From CAMAVH01 sp036500145 (GTDB taxonomy: Bacteria; Pseudomonadota; Alphaproteobacteria; SMXQ01), in the NCBI GenBank assembly GCA_036500145.1, contig DASYCO010000008.1:1-53301 (forward strand): a DNA stretch of 53,301 nt, given 5' to 3'. The notes beneath the pieces were generated by a model that saw only the letters and a program-made list of their open reading frames with translations, searched no databases and was not told the origin of the DNA. The position numbers were made by a program, and so were the translations under genes. Positions 45,506 to 53,301 of the stretch are shown in pieces (position 1 is the first letter of the stretch; the number at the start of each line of letters is the position of its first letter).

Positions 45506-46873
45506 ATGACCCGCAAATTCTTCGGCACCGACGGCATCCGCGGCACCGCTAACGAAGCGCCGATGACCGCCGACATTGCCCTCGCCGTCGGCCAGGCGGC
45601 CGGTGCCGAGTTCACGCGCGGCGGCCACCGCCACCGCGTCGTCATCGGCAAGGACACGCGCCTGTCGGGCTACATGATCGAGCCGGCGCTCACCGCCGGA
45701 TTCGTCTCGGTCGGCATGGACGTCACCCTGGTCGGCCCGCTGCCGACCCCGGCCGTCGCCATGTTGACGCGCAGCCTGCGCTGCGACCTCGGCGTCATGA
45801 TCTCGGCCTCGCACAATCCGTTCGAGGACAACGGCATCAAATTGTTCGGGCCGGACGGCTACAAGCTGTCCGACGAGGTCGAGGCGCGCATCGAGGCGCG
45901 CATGGCCGGCGAGATCGCGACCCCGGTCGCCTCGTCCAGGCAGCTCGGCCGCGCCATGCGCCTGGAAGACGCCGTCGGCCGCTACATCGAATTCGTCAAG
46001 AACACCTTTCCCAAGGGCCTGACGCTCGACGGCATGAAGATCGTCGTCGATTGCGCGCACGGCGCCGCCTACAAGGTGGCGCCCACGGTGCTGCGCGAGC
46101 TCGGCGCCGAGGTGATCGCCCTCGGCGTGGCGCCTGACGGCTTCAACATCAACCGCGACTGCGGCTCGACCTATCCGCAGACCATGATGCGCGAGGTGGT
46201 GCTGCACAAGGCCGACCTCGGCCTGGCGCTCGACGGCGACGCCGACCGCCTGGTGGCCTGCGACGAGACCGGCGCGCTGCTCGACGGCGACCAGCTCATG
46301 GCGCTGGTGGCCTGCAACCTGCACCGCGCCGGCCGGCTTGCCGGCGACACGGTGGTCGCCACCGTCATGTCGAACCTCGGCCTCGAACGCTACCTGGCGA
46401 CGCACGGCATCGCGCTGGAGCGCACCCAGGTTGGCGACCGCTACGTCGTCGAGCGCATGCGCGAGGCCGGCTTCAACGTCGGCGGCGAGCAGTCCGGCCA
46501 CATCATCCTCGGCGACTTCGCCACCACCGGCGACGGCCTGATCGCCGCCCTGCAGGTGCTGGCCGCCTGCCGCGAGGCGGGCAAGCCGGCGAGCCAGGTG
46601 GCGCGCCTGTTCAAGCCCTATCCGCAGCTGCTCAAGAACATCCGCTTCAGCAGCCAGGCGAGCGGCCCCGAGCCGCTGCAGGACGCGACCGTGCTGCGCG
46701 CCATCCGCGACGGCGAGAGCAAGCTCGGCAGCACGGGCCGCCTGCTGATCCGCAAGTCCGGCACCGAGCCGCTGATCCGCGTCATGGCGGAAGGCGAAGA
46801 CCTGACGGCGATCGACGGCGTGGTGAACGACATCATCGCCGCCATCGCGCGCGTCTCCGGCGCGGCGGCCTAG
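45506..46873 (+). CDS. glmM: Phosphoglucosamine mutase
   Basis: GlmM converts glucosamine 6-phosphate to glucosamine 1-phosphate for cell-wall and LPS precursors. The 455-residue product has FGTDGIRG at the N-terminus and the phosphoserine loop ISASHNP (Ser102). The metal-binding DGDADR (near 242), sugar loop GEQSGHI and phosphate loop RKSGTEPLIRVM are also present. ATG 45506 is chosen; the in-frame extension to 45437 has no homology. thiD follows 7 bases after the stop. Confidence 0.97.
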   Translation: MTRKFFGTDGIRGTANEAPMTADIALAVGQAAGAEFTRGGHRHRVVIGKDTRLSGYMIEPALTAGFVSVGMDVTLVGPLPTPAVAMLTRSLRCDLGVMISASHNPFEDNGIKLFGPDGYKLSDEVEARIEARMAGEIATPVASSRQLGRAMRLEDAVGRYIEFVKNTFPKGLTLDGMKIVVDCAHGAAYKVAPTVLRELGAEVIALGVAPDGFNINRDCGSTYPQTMMREVVLHKADLGLALDGDADRLVACDETGALLDGDQLMALVACNLHRAGRLAGDTVVATVMSNLGLERYLATHGIALERTQVGDRYVVERMREAGFNVGGEQSGHIILGDFATTGDGLIAALQVLAACREAGKPASQVARLFKPYPQLLKNIRFSSQASGPEPLQDATVLRAIRDGESKLGSTGRLLIRKSGTEPLIRVMAEGEDLTAIDGVVNDIIAAIARVSGAAA

Positions 46874-46880
46874 GCTTTTC

Positions 46881-47696
46881 ATGAAAGGCCGTGTCCTGAT
46901 CGTCGCCGGCTCGGATTCGGGCGGCGGCGCCGGCATCCAGGCCGACATCAAGGCCGTCACCGCGCTCGGCGGCTATGCCGCCACCGCCATCACCGCCCTG
47001 ACCGCGCAGAACACCACCGGCGTGCAGGCCGTGCAGGGCGTCGCCCCCGCCTTCATCGCCCAGCAGATGCAGTCCGTGCTGGACGACATCGGCGCCGACG
47101 CGGTCAAGACCGGCATGCTGCACAACGCCGAGGTGATCCTCGCCGTGGTCGAGGCGCTGGAGCGCCATGCGCCGCTCGTGCCGCTCGTCGTCGACCCCGT
47201 CATGATCGCCAAGGGCGGCGCATCGCTGCTCGATGCGGCCGCCGTCGAGACCCTCAAGCATCGCCTGCTGCCGCGCGCCGCCGTGCTGACGCCGAACTTG
47301 CCGGAAGCCGAGGCGCTGCTCGGCCGCGCCGTCGCCAGCCTGGACGACATGCGCGCCGCCGCCCTCGACCTGCTGAAGTTCGGCCCGCGCGCCGTGCTGG
47401 TGAAGGGCGGCCATCGCGACGGCGACAGCGTCACCGACGTCCTGGCCCAGGAAATCGAGGGCGAGCCGAAGGTGACGTCGTTCCGCGCACGGCGCATCTT
47501 CACGCGCCACACCCACGGCACCGGCTGCACGCTGGCTTCCGCCATCGCCGCCGGGCTGGCCCAGGACATGGACCTGGTCGCCGCCGTGCGCCGCGCCCGG
47601 GCCTACGTGCGGCAGGCCCTGAAGACCGCGCCCGGCTTCGGCCAGGGCCACGGGCCCCTGAACCACGGCCACACGGTCAGGCCCTTCAAGGGATAG
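46881..47696 (+). CDS. thiD: Hydroxymethylpyrimidine/phosphomethylpyrimidine kinase
   Basis: ThiD phosphorylates HMP and HMP-phosphate for thiamine synthesis. The 271-residue ribokinase-fold product has VAGSDSGGGAGIQADIKA, VKTGMLHN, VVDPVMIAKGGASLL, LTPNLPEAE and HTHGTGCTLASAIAA with the catalytic Cys/anion hole. It is the last gene of the ftsH-folP-glmM-thiD run. A large hairpin after it probably ends the transcript. Confidence 0.96.
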   Translation: MKGRVLIVAGSDSGGGAGIQADIKAVTALGGYAATAITALTAQNTTGVQAVQGVAPAFIAQQMQSVLDDIGADAVKTGMLHNAEVILAVVEALERHAPLVPLVVDPVMIAKGGASLLDAAAVETLKHRLLPRAAVLTPNLPEAEALLGRAVASLDDMRAAALDLLKFGPRAVLVKGGHRDGDSVTDVLAQEIEGEPKVTSFRARRIFTRHTHGTGCTLASAIAAGLAQDMDLVAAVRRARAYVRQALKTAPGFGQGHGPLNHGHTVRPFKG

Positions 47697-47705
47697 GAAT
47701 TTCTC

Positions 47706-47750
47706 TGCCCCGGCCGCTCACGATTCCGCGACGGGAATCCCGGCGGGGCA
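47706..47750 (+). terminator. Large hairpin after thiD
   Basis: Outer arms TGCCCCGgCCG / CCGGCGGGGCA enclose a perfect inner GATTCC / GGAATC stem. It lies 9 bases after thiD. The following sequence is not T-rich, so intrinsic termination is possible but unproven. Confidence 0.5.
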
Positions 47751-47931
47751 CGTTATATTGAATGGAGACGACCCGCAGTTCGGCCGGTAGGGCGGGTCGC
47801 CGGCAGGCAAGTTCGTTCGCCGCCGCATTGCCGCTAGGGCATCCCAGGGCCATCTAGGTGACAGTATCGCTTTCCGGCCGCGCCGAGTTCCGGCGCACGG
47901 AGGTCGGGGCGACGAAAGGCGCAGGAATTCG

Positions 47932-49530
47932 ATGCGTAAGCTTCTGGTCGCGGTTCCGGTTATCGGCTTGATCGCCGTCGGCGCGGCTTATTTCGCGTTT
48001 TCGGGCAGCGGCGAAGCGCCGTCCTATCGCACTGCGAAGATCGAGCGGGGGGCCATCGTCAGCGCCGTGTCGGCCAGCGGCACCCTGGCCGCCGTCACCA
48101 CCGTGCAGGTCGGCAGCCAGATCTCCGGCCAGCTCAAGGAAATCATGGTCGACTTCAATTCCGAGGTGCGTCAGGGCCAGCTCATCGCCCGTCTCGACCC
48201 GGCGACCTACGAAGCCAAGCTCAAGCAGTCCCAGGCGGCGCTCGCCCTCGCCAACGCCAGCGTGAAGATGCAGCAGGCCGCCGTGCTGAAGTCGCGCGCC
48301 ACCTTCGTCGGCGCCGAGAAGGACCTGAAGCGCCAGCAGGCGCTGTCGAAGGAAGGCTACGCCGCCGCCGCGACGCTCGAGAAGTCGCAGTCGACCTACG
48401 ACAACGCCAGGGCCGACCTCGCCATGAACGAGGCGCAGGTCGAGAACACCCAGGCCAACGTGCTGGTGGCGGAAGCCGTGGTCAACCAGTCGAAGATCGA
48501 CCTCGACCGCACCTACATCCGCGCCCCCGTCGACGGCACCGTGATCAGCCGCGACGTCGACGTCGGCCAGACCGTGGCGGCGACCATGTCGGCGCCCATC
48601 CTGTTCCAGATCGCCCAGGACCTGCGCAAGATGCAGGTCGAGGTGCGCGTCGACGAATCCGACGTCGGCCGCATGCGCGAGGGCCAGCGCGCCACCTTCA
48701 CCGTGGATTCGTTCCCGGGCCGCAACTTCGCCGGCGTCGTGTCGCAGATCCGCAAGGCGGCGACCACGGTGTCGAACGTCGTCACCTACAGCGTGCTGGT
48801 CTCGGCCGACAACGACGACCTGCGCCTGCTGCCGGGCCTGACCGCCAACGTGCGCATCATCATCGACGAGCGCAACGACGTGCTGAAGATCGCCAACGCC
48901 GCCCTGCGCTTCCGCCCGGTCGGCGCGGCGCCCGCTGCCGAAGGCGAAGACGAGGGCGCGCCCGTCGCCGCCAGCGACCGCCAGGCCGGCGCGTCGCGCG
49001 TCGCCGCGCGCGGCAACGAAGGACCGGGAGGCGAGGCGGACACCGTGACGCAGCTCACCAAGCAGCTCGACCTCACGCCCGACCAGCAGCAGCAGGTCCG
49101 CGCCCTGGTCGCCGAGTCGCGCGAGCGCGCGACGCAGCAGCGCCAGCAGATGGCGAACCGGCGCCAGGCGCAGCCCGGCGACCCGCGCGCGCCCACGGCC
49201 GACGGCGTGGCGAGCGCCCAGCGCGCCGCCAACCAGCGCCTGCGCGCCCAGTTCGACACGGCGGTGGCGGCGCTGCTGACGCCCGAGCAGCAGGCCAAGA
49301 TGCAGGAGATCCGCGCGGCGCGCGGCGAAGGCGGCAACAACCGGCGCGGCCAGGTGTGGGTGCTGGACGACGGCCAGCCCAAGGCCGTGAACATCGTCAC
49401 GGGCGTCACCGACGGCGGCTTCACCGAGCTGGTGCGCGGCGAGCTGAAGGAAGGCCAGGAGGTCATCACCGGCCTCAACTTCGGCGCCAAGGCCGCGGCG
49501 GCCGGCGGCCTGCAGCGCGTCCGCCTCTGA
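47932..49530 (+). CDS. MacA-like periplasmic adaptor with inserted Spy/CpxP-type LTxxQ segment
   Basis: The 532-residue membrane-fusion protein has an N-terminal signal-anchor (1-23), a split lipoyl domain (VSASGTLAAV... and RAPVDGTVISRDVDVGQTV) and a coiled-coil hairpin at about 95-180. A beta-barrel follows to ~325 and a membrane-proximal domain at 468-532. Typical MacA-type adaptors are ~370-400 residues. The excess is an insert at about 328-467 with two LTxxQ motifs (LTPDQ at 381 and LTPEQ at 449), a mark of Spy/CpxP proteins, and long Gln/Arg-rich helices between. It is followed by a separate ATPase and permease, giving a three-gene MacAB-type pump. No TolC is nearby. Confidence 0.9.
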   Translation: MRKLLVAVPVIGLIAVGAAYFAFSGSGEAPSYRTAKIERGAIVSAVSASGTLAAVTTVQVGSQISGQLKEIMVDFNSEVRQGQLIARLDPATYEAKLKQSQAALALANASVKMQQAAVLKSRATFVGAEKDLKRQQALSKEGYAAAATLEKSQSTYDNARADLAMNEAQVENTQANVLVAEAVVNQSKIDLDRTYIRAPVDGTVISRDVDVGQTVAATMSAPILFQIAQDLRKMQVEVRVDESDVGRMREGQRATFTVDSFPGRNFAGVVSQIRKAATTVSNVVTYSVLVSADNDDLRLLPGLTANVRIIIDERNDVLKIANAALRFRPVGAAPAAEGEDEGAPVAASDRQAGASRVAARGNEGPGGEADTVTQLTKQLDLTPDQQQQVRALVAESRERATQQRQQMANRRQAQPGDPRAPTADGVASAQRAANQRLRAQFDTAVAALLTPEQQAKMQEIRAARGEGGNNRRGQVWVLDDGQPKAVNIVTGVTDGGFTELVRGELKEGQEVITGLNFGAKAAAAGGLQRVRL

Positions 49531-49537
49531 GGCCGCA

Positions 49538-50296
49538 ATGAACGCGCCCGCACAGAGCGTGCCGCTTCTCCAGGCGGAGGGGCTGACGAAGGACTACCAT
49601 CTCGGCGGCGGCGTGGTGCATGCCCTGGCGCCGCTCGACCTCGCCATCATGCGCGGCGAATTCACCGCCGTCATGGGCCCCTCGGGCTCGGGCAAGTCCA
49701 CCTTCATGAACCTGGTCGGCTGCCTCGACAGCCCGACGGCGGGCCGCCTGCTGTTCGACGGCAAGGACGTGTCGCGCCTGCCGTCCGACAGCCTGGCCGA
49801 AGTGCGCAACCGCAACATCGGCTTCGTCTTCCAGTCGTTCAACCTGCTGTCGCGCCTGACCGCGCTGGAGAACGTCGAGCTGCCGCTGATGTACAGCCGC
49901 ACGCCGCGCGCCGAGCGCCGCGCCAAGGCGGCGGAGATGCTGAAGCTGGTGGGGCTCGGCGAGCGCGGCCACCATCGCCCGACGCAGCTGTCCGGCGGCC
50001 AGCAGCAGCGCGTCGCCATCGCCCGCGCGCTGGTCAACGATCCGCTCCTGCTGCTTGCCGACGAGCCGACCGGCGCGCTCGACACGCGCACCGGCGTCGA
50101 GATCATGGCGCTGTTCCAGGGCCTTCACGACAAGGGCATCACCGTGCTGATCGTCACGCACGACCCGGAAGTGGCCGAATATGCCCAGCGCGTCGTGCGC
50201 ATGCGCGACGGCCATGTCATCTCCGACGCGCGCAACGCGGCCTCGATCCGCGCCTCCGACGTGCTGGCGCGCATGGCCATCCAGGCCGCAGAGTGA
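49538..50296 (+). CDS. ABC transporter ATPase, MacB/LolD type
   Basis: The 252-residue stand-alone ATPase has Walker A GPSGSGKS near 46-53, a Q-loop (VFQSFNLL), signature LSGGQQQR and Walker B LLLLADEPTGALD, then VTHDPEV. This branch powers mechanotransmission transporters of the MacB and LolCDE kind. Unlike E. coli MacB, the ATPase and permease are separate genes. It starts 7 bases after the adaptor with GAGG ahead, and the permease follows after 10 bases. Confidence 0.94.
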   Translation: MNAPAQSVPLLQAEGLTKDYHLGGGVVHALAPLDLAIMRGEFTAVMGPSGSGKSTFMNLVGCLDSPTAGRLLFDGKDVSRLPSDSLAEVRNRNIGFVFQSFNLLSRLTALENVELPLMYSRTPRAERRAKAAEMLKLVGLGERGHHRPTQLSGGQQQRVAIARALVNDPLLLLADEPTGALDTRTGVEIMALFQGLHDKGITVLIVTHDPEVAEYAQRVVRMRDGHVISDARNAASIRASDVLARMAIQAAE

Positions 50297-50306
50297 CGGT
50301 GAACCC

Positions 50307-51542
50307 ATGACCTTCTACGATTGCCTCATCTCCGCCCTTCAGTCGCTGAAGGTCAACGTGCTGCGCAGCGCGCTCACCACGCTGGGCATCGTCATCGGCG
50401 TCGGCGCGGTCATCGCCATGGTCGCCATCGGCGCCGGCGCGGAATCGCGCGTCAACGACCTGATCAAGAGCCTGGGCTCGAACCTGCTGATGGTGACGCC
50501 GGGCAGCGTGACGCAAGGCGGCGTGCGCCTCGGCACCGGCACGCGCTTCACCCTGACCGACGACGATTCCGACGCCATCGAGCAGGAGCTCTCCTCGATC
50601 GTCATCACCTCGGCCGCGCTGGTGCGCGGCAACGGCCAGGTCATCTCCGGCAACGCCAACTGGGCGACCAACATCCAGGGCGTGACGCCGCAGTTCTTCG
50701 ACGCCCGCGAGTGGGACGTCTCGCTCGGCCGCCTGTTCTCGCAGGAAGAGGTGGCGAGCGCCGGCAAGGTGGTGCTGCTCGGCGCCACGGTGGCCGACAA
50801 CCTGTTTTCCGGCGGCGATCCCGTCGGCCAGATCGTGCGTCTGCAGAACGTGCCGCTCGAAGTGGTCGGCGTGCTGGAGCGCAAGGGCGAGACGCCGTTC
50901 GGCGGCGACCAGGACGACACGGTGCTGATCCCGCTCAGCACCGCCAAGAAGCGCGTGCTCGGCGACCGCCAGCTCAAGGGCAACCTGGTGCAGTCGATCT
51001 CCATCAAGGTGCGCGACGCCAGCCTGATGAACGAGGCCGAGCGCGACACGCGCGACCTGCTGCGCCAGCGCCACCGCCTGCGCGACGGCCAGCCGGACGA
51101 CTTCACCATCCGCAACCTGTCGCAGATCATGGAGACGCGCGCCGAATCCTCGCGCGTCATGACGCTGCTGCTCGCCGCCGTGGCCTCCGTGTCGCTGATC
51201 GTCGGCGGCATCGGCATCATGAACATCATGCTGGTGACGGTGACGGAGCGCACGCGCGAGATCGGCCTGCGCATGGCCATCGGGGCGCGCGGCAGCGACA
51301 TCCTCATGCAGTTCGTGATCGAGGCGGTGATGCTGTCGCTGATCGGCGGCATCATCGGCGTCACCCTGGGGCTGGGCGGCTCCATCCTGATCGCGCACCT
51401 GGCGGCCTGGCCCATGCTGGTGCAGCCCCAGGCCGTCGTCATCGCCGTGGCCTTTTCGGGCTTCATCGGCGTGTTCTTCGGCTTCTATCCGGCCCGCCGC
51501 GCCGCCCAGCTCGATCCCATCGAAGCCCTGCGCTACGAATAA
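50307..51542 (+). CDS. ABC transporter permease, MacB/FtsX type
   Basis: The 411-residue permease has one N-terminal helix (about 20-43, TTLGIVIGVGAVIAMVAIG), a large periplasmic MacB core domain (about 45-270) and three C-terminal helices in the FtsX domain (about 285-400). It ends with the PARRAAQLDPIEALRYE motif typical of the family. Conserved LGSNLLMV and RTREIGLRMAIGA stretches are present. ATG 50307 is chosen because homology begins with FYDCLISALQSLKVNVLRS. Substrate class could be a peptide, antibiotic or lipid. Confidence 0.94.
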   Translation: MTFYDCLISALQSLKVNVLRSALTTLGIVIGVGAVIAMVAIGAGAESRVNDLIKSLGSNLLMVTPGSVTQGGVRLGTGTRFTLTDDDSDAIEQELSSIVITSAALVRGNGQVISGNANWATNIQGVTPQFFDAREWDVSLGRLFSQEEVASAGKVVLLGATVADNLFSGGDPVGQIVRLQNVPLEVVGVLERKGETPFGGDQDDTVLIPLSTAKKRVLGDRQLKGNLVQSISIKVRDASLMNEAERDTRDLLRQRHRLRDGQPDDFTIRNLSQIMETRAESSRVMTLLLAAVASVSLIVGGIGIMNIMLVTVTERTREIGLRMAIGARGSDILMQFVIEAVMLSLIGGIIGVTLGLGGSILIAHLAAWPMLVQPQAVVIAVAFSGFIGVFFGFYPARRAAQLDPIEALRYE

Positions 51543-51635
51543 TCTGCGCCGAATCCCCGGGTTTGCCGGCCTTGCGCTCTGCGCAGGGCTGCCCTGCGGA
51601 TTCTTTCGGATGTCTCCGGATGGTCGTTGACCGGG

Positions 51636-51712
51636 CGCGGACTCCCTATTAGTTTCCGCGGCGGGACACACCCCCCCAACGGGGTGCAACTATTCTGTGA
51701 GGAATAGCCATC
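51636..51712 (+). promoter_or_regulatory. Structured serC leader, candidate serC-type RNA motif
   Basis: Three hairpins follow one another before serC: CGCGGA/TCCGCG (51636-51660), CACCCC/GGGGTG (51669-51686) and CTATTC/GAATAG (51690-51707). The last places the GAGGA ribosome site in its loop and right arm, 6 bases from the ATG. A serC leader motif is known from Alphaproteobacteria; the assignment here is from memory of its layout and position, without a covariance search. It would be expected to tune serC/serA expression. Confidence 0.55.
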
Positions 51713-52876
51713 ATGAAGCCGACCACTCGGCCCGCCAATCCCGACTTCTCCTCGGGCCCCTGCGCAAAATTCCCCGGTTGGACCATCCAGGCTCTGCAAG
51801 ACGCCTGCGTAGGCCGCTCGCACCGTTCCAAGGACGGCAAGGCGAAGCTGGCCCAGGTCATCGACCAAAGCCGCAAGATCCTCGGAATCCCCGCCGACTA
51901 CCGCATCGGCATCGTGCCCGCGTCCGACACCGGCGCCGTCGAGATGGCGCTCTGGTCGCTGCTCGGGCCGCTGCCCGTCGACGTGCTGGCCTGGGAAAGC
52001 TTCGGCGCCGGCTGGGTCGGCGACATCCAGAAGGAACTCAAGCTGAAGGACGTCCGCGCGCTCAAGGCGGACTACGGCAAGATCGCCGACCTCTCGGCCG
52101 TCAATCCCGACCATGACATCGTCTTCACCTGGAACGGCACCACCTCCGGCGTGCGCGTGCCCAACGGCGACTGGATCAAGGCCGACCGCAAGGGCCTGAC
52201 GATCTGCGACGCCACCTCGGCCGTGTTCGCCATGGACCTGCCGTGGGACAAGCTCGACGTCGTCACCTGGTCCTGGCAGAAGGTTCTCGGCGGCGAAGCT
52301 GCGCACGGCATGATCGTGCTGAGCCCGCGCGCCGTCGAACGCATCCTCGGCTACAACCCGCCGTGGCCGATGCCGAAGATTTTCCGCATGAAGGCGGGCG
52401 ACAAGCTCGCCGAAGGCATCTTCAAGGGCGACACGATCAACACGCCCTCGATGATCGCCGTCGAAGACCAGATCGTCGCGCTCGACTGGTCGGAGAAGGT
52501 CGGCGGCCTCAAGGGCCTGATCAAGCGCAGCGAGGGCAACCTCGCCGCCATGGCCAAGTGGGTCGACGCGACCTCGTGGGTCGGCTTCCTCGCGGAAGAC
52601 CCGGCGATCCGCTCCTGCACGTCGGTCTGCCTCAAGATCACGGCCCCCTGGGTCGCGGCGCTCGACGCCGAAAAGCAGGCGGCTGTGCCCAAGCGCATCG
52701 TCGCCCTCCTCGAAAAGGAAGGCGTGGCCTTCGACATCGACGGCTACCGCGACGCCCCTCCGGGCCTGCGCATCTGGGCCGGCGCGACGATCGACACCGC
52801 CGATCTCGAGGCCCTGTTCCCGTGGCTCGACTGGGCCTTCGAACAGGCCAAGGCTGAATTCGCTCCGGCCGCCTGA
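51713..52876 (+). CDS. serC: Phosphoserine aminotransferase
   Basis: SerC makes phosphoserine from 3-phosphohydroxypyruvate and glutamate. The 387-residue product is of the alphaproteobacterial type: FSSGPCAKFPGW near the N-terminus, GRSHRSKDGK, then SASDTGA-type phosphate binding (PASDTGAVEM). The PLP lysine is in SWQKVLGGEAAHG (Lys190). The start has a good GAGGAA ribosome site. It is 66 bases upstream of serA, so the two consecutive serine-pathway steps are co-expressed. Confidence 0.96.
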   Translation: MKPTTRPANPDFSSGPCAKFPGWTIQALQDACVGRSHRSKDGKAKLAQVIDQSRKILGIPADYRIGIVPASDTGAVEMALWSLLGPLPVDVLAWESFGAGWVGDIQKELKLKDVRALKADYGKIADLSAVNPDHDIVFTWNGTTSGVRVPNGDWIKADRKGLTICDATSAVFAMDLPWDKLDVVTWSWQKVLGGEAAHGMIVLSPRAVERILGYNPPWPMPKIFRMKAGDKLAEGIFKGDTINTPSMIAVEDQIVALDWSEKVGGLKGLIKRSEGNLAAMAKWVDATSWVGFLAEDPAIRSCTSVCLKITAPWVAALDAEKQAAVPKRIVALLEKEGVAFDIDGYRDAPPGLRIWAGATIDTADLEALFPWLDWAFEQAKAEFAPAA

Positions 52877-52942
52877 GGCCGGGGCGTCTCGCCCGCTTTC
52901 GCACCCGTTTCCAGACATTCCCGAAATTCGGAAGGACCCGTC

Positions 52943-53301
52943 ATGTCCAAGCCTAAAGTTCTCATCTCCGACGACCTCAGCCAGCAGGCCGTCGAAATCT
53001 TCAAAAGCCGCGGCATCGACGTCGACTACAAGCCCGGCATGAAGGCCGACGAGCTGCTCGCCGTCATCGGCGACTACGACGGCCTCGCCGTCCGCTCGGC
53101 CACCAAGGTCACAGCCAAGGTCATCGAGGCGGCCAAGCGCCTGAAGGTCGTCGGCCGCGCCGGCATCGGCGTCGACAACATCGACGTGCCGAAGGCGACC
53201 GCCGGCGGCATCATCGTCATGAACACGCCGTTCGGCAATTCGATCACCACCGCCGAGCACGCCATCGCCATGATGTTCGCGCTCGCGCGCGACCTGCCCG
53301 C
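52943..53301 (+). CDS. serA: D-3-phosphoglycerate dehydrogenase, 3' truncated by window end
   Basis: SerA oxidises 3-phosphoglycerate, the first step of serine synthesis. Only 119 residues are visible: the N-terminal substrate-binding lobe beginning MSKPKVLISDDLS, with VRSATKVTAKVIEAA, GRAGIGVDNIDVPKAT and NTPFGNSITTAEHAIAMM. This is the standard SerA start. The NAD-binding and regulatory domains lie beyond the window. GAAGG is placed ahead of ATG 52943 with normal spacing. Confidence 0.95.
   Translation, partial: MSKPKVLISDDLSQQAVEIFKSRGIDVDYKPGMKADELLAVIGDYDGLAVRSATKVTAKVIEAAKRLKVVGRAGIGVDNIDVPKATAGGIIVMNTPFGNSITTAEHAIAMMFALARDLP

Overview
The window is a 53.3 kb, GC-rich chromosomal stretch with tightly packed genes. 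The codon and gene content point to an alphaproteobacterium. The markers are a TrcR/DUF1013 cell-cycle regulator, a COQ9-family gene beside rpsU, DUF1192 and two DUF465 (YdcH-type) small proteins, a ROSE-like leader on an hsp20 gene, and the zapA-6S RNA-fau order. A Rhodospirillales-like lineage fits best, but the order cannot be fixed from sequence reading alone. I see no insertion sequence, prophage, integrase, CRISPR array, tRNA or rRNA. This is core chromosome, not an accessory island.

Layout. 1-3.2 kb: the end of pntB, then rpsU (minus) divergent from def and a COQ9-family gene. 3.2-6.3 kb: a 422-base gene-free leader and a GH17-GT2 beta-glucan synthase. 6.5-9.2 kb: purEK (minus) and a diguanylate cyclase with an I-site. 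9.3-13.0 kb: two DUF465 genes flanking pfkA and a TIGR02444-type gene, then trcR and DUF1192. 13.4-14.4 kb: hsp20 with a likely RNA thermometer, and a cysteine-free L31. 14.7-20.4 kb: an MsbA-related exporter facing a minus-strand trio made of an OmpA-like protein, a MotA/TolQ-like protein and a MotB/OmpA-like protein, which looks like an uncharacterised stator complex. 20.5-24.4 kb: an inositol monophosphatase-family gene and a complete EF-P beta-lysylation set (efp, epmB, epmA). 24.5-29.0 kb: thiE and a class I (DhnA-type) aldolase on minus, and a glucose-dehydrogenase-like SDR plus GH15 glucoamylase on plus.

From 29.1 kb to the end nearly everything is on the plus strand: a coiled-coil gene, zapA, 6S RNA, fau, ymdB-like, yebC, ruvCAB, ybgC-tolQRAB-pal-cpoB, tilS, ftsH, folP, glmM, thiD. 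These are followed by a three-gene MacAB-type efflux system, then serC and the start of serA. Genes overlap or nearly touch through much of this run (ATGA junctions in ruvCAB and fau-ymdB), so translational coupling is likely.

The most notable items are: a MacA-like adaptor with a Spy/CpxP-type LTxxQ segment inserted before its last domain; the stator-like trio; the ROSE-like thermometer; a structured serC leader; a mosaic palindromic repeat found twice between convergent genes, with repeat-derived sequence apparently domesticated into the RuvC C-terminus; and a phosphofructokinase with a mixed ATP/PPi active-site signature.
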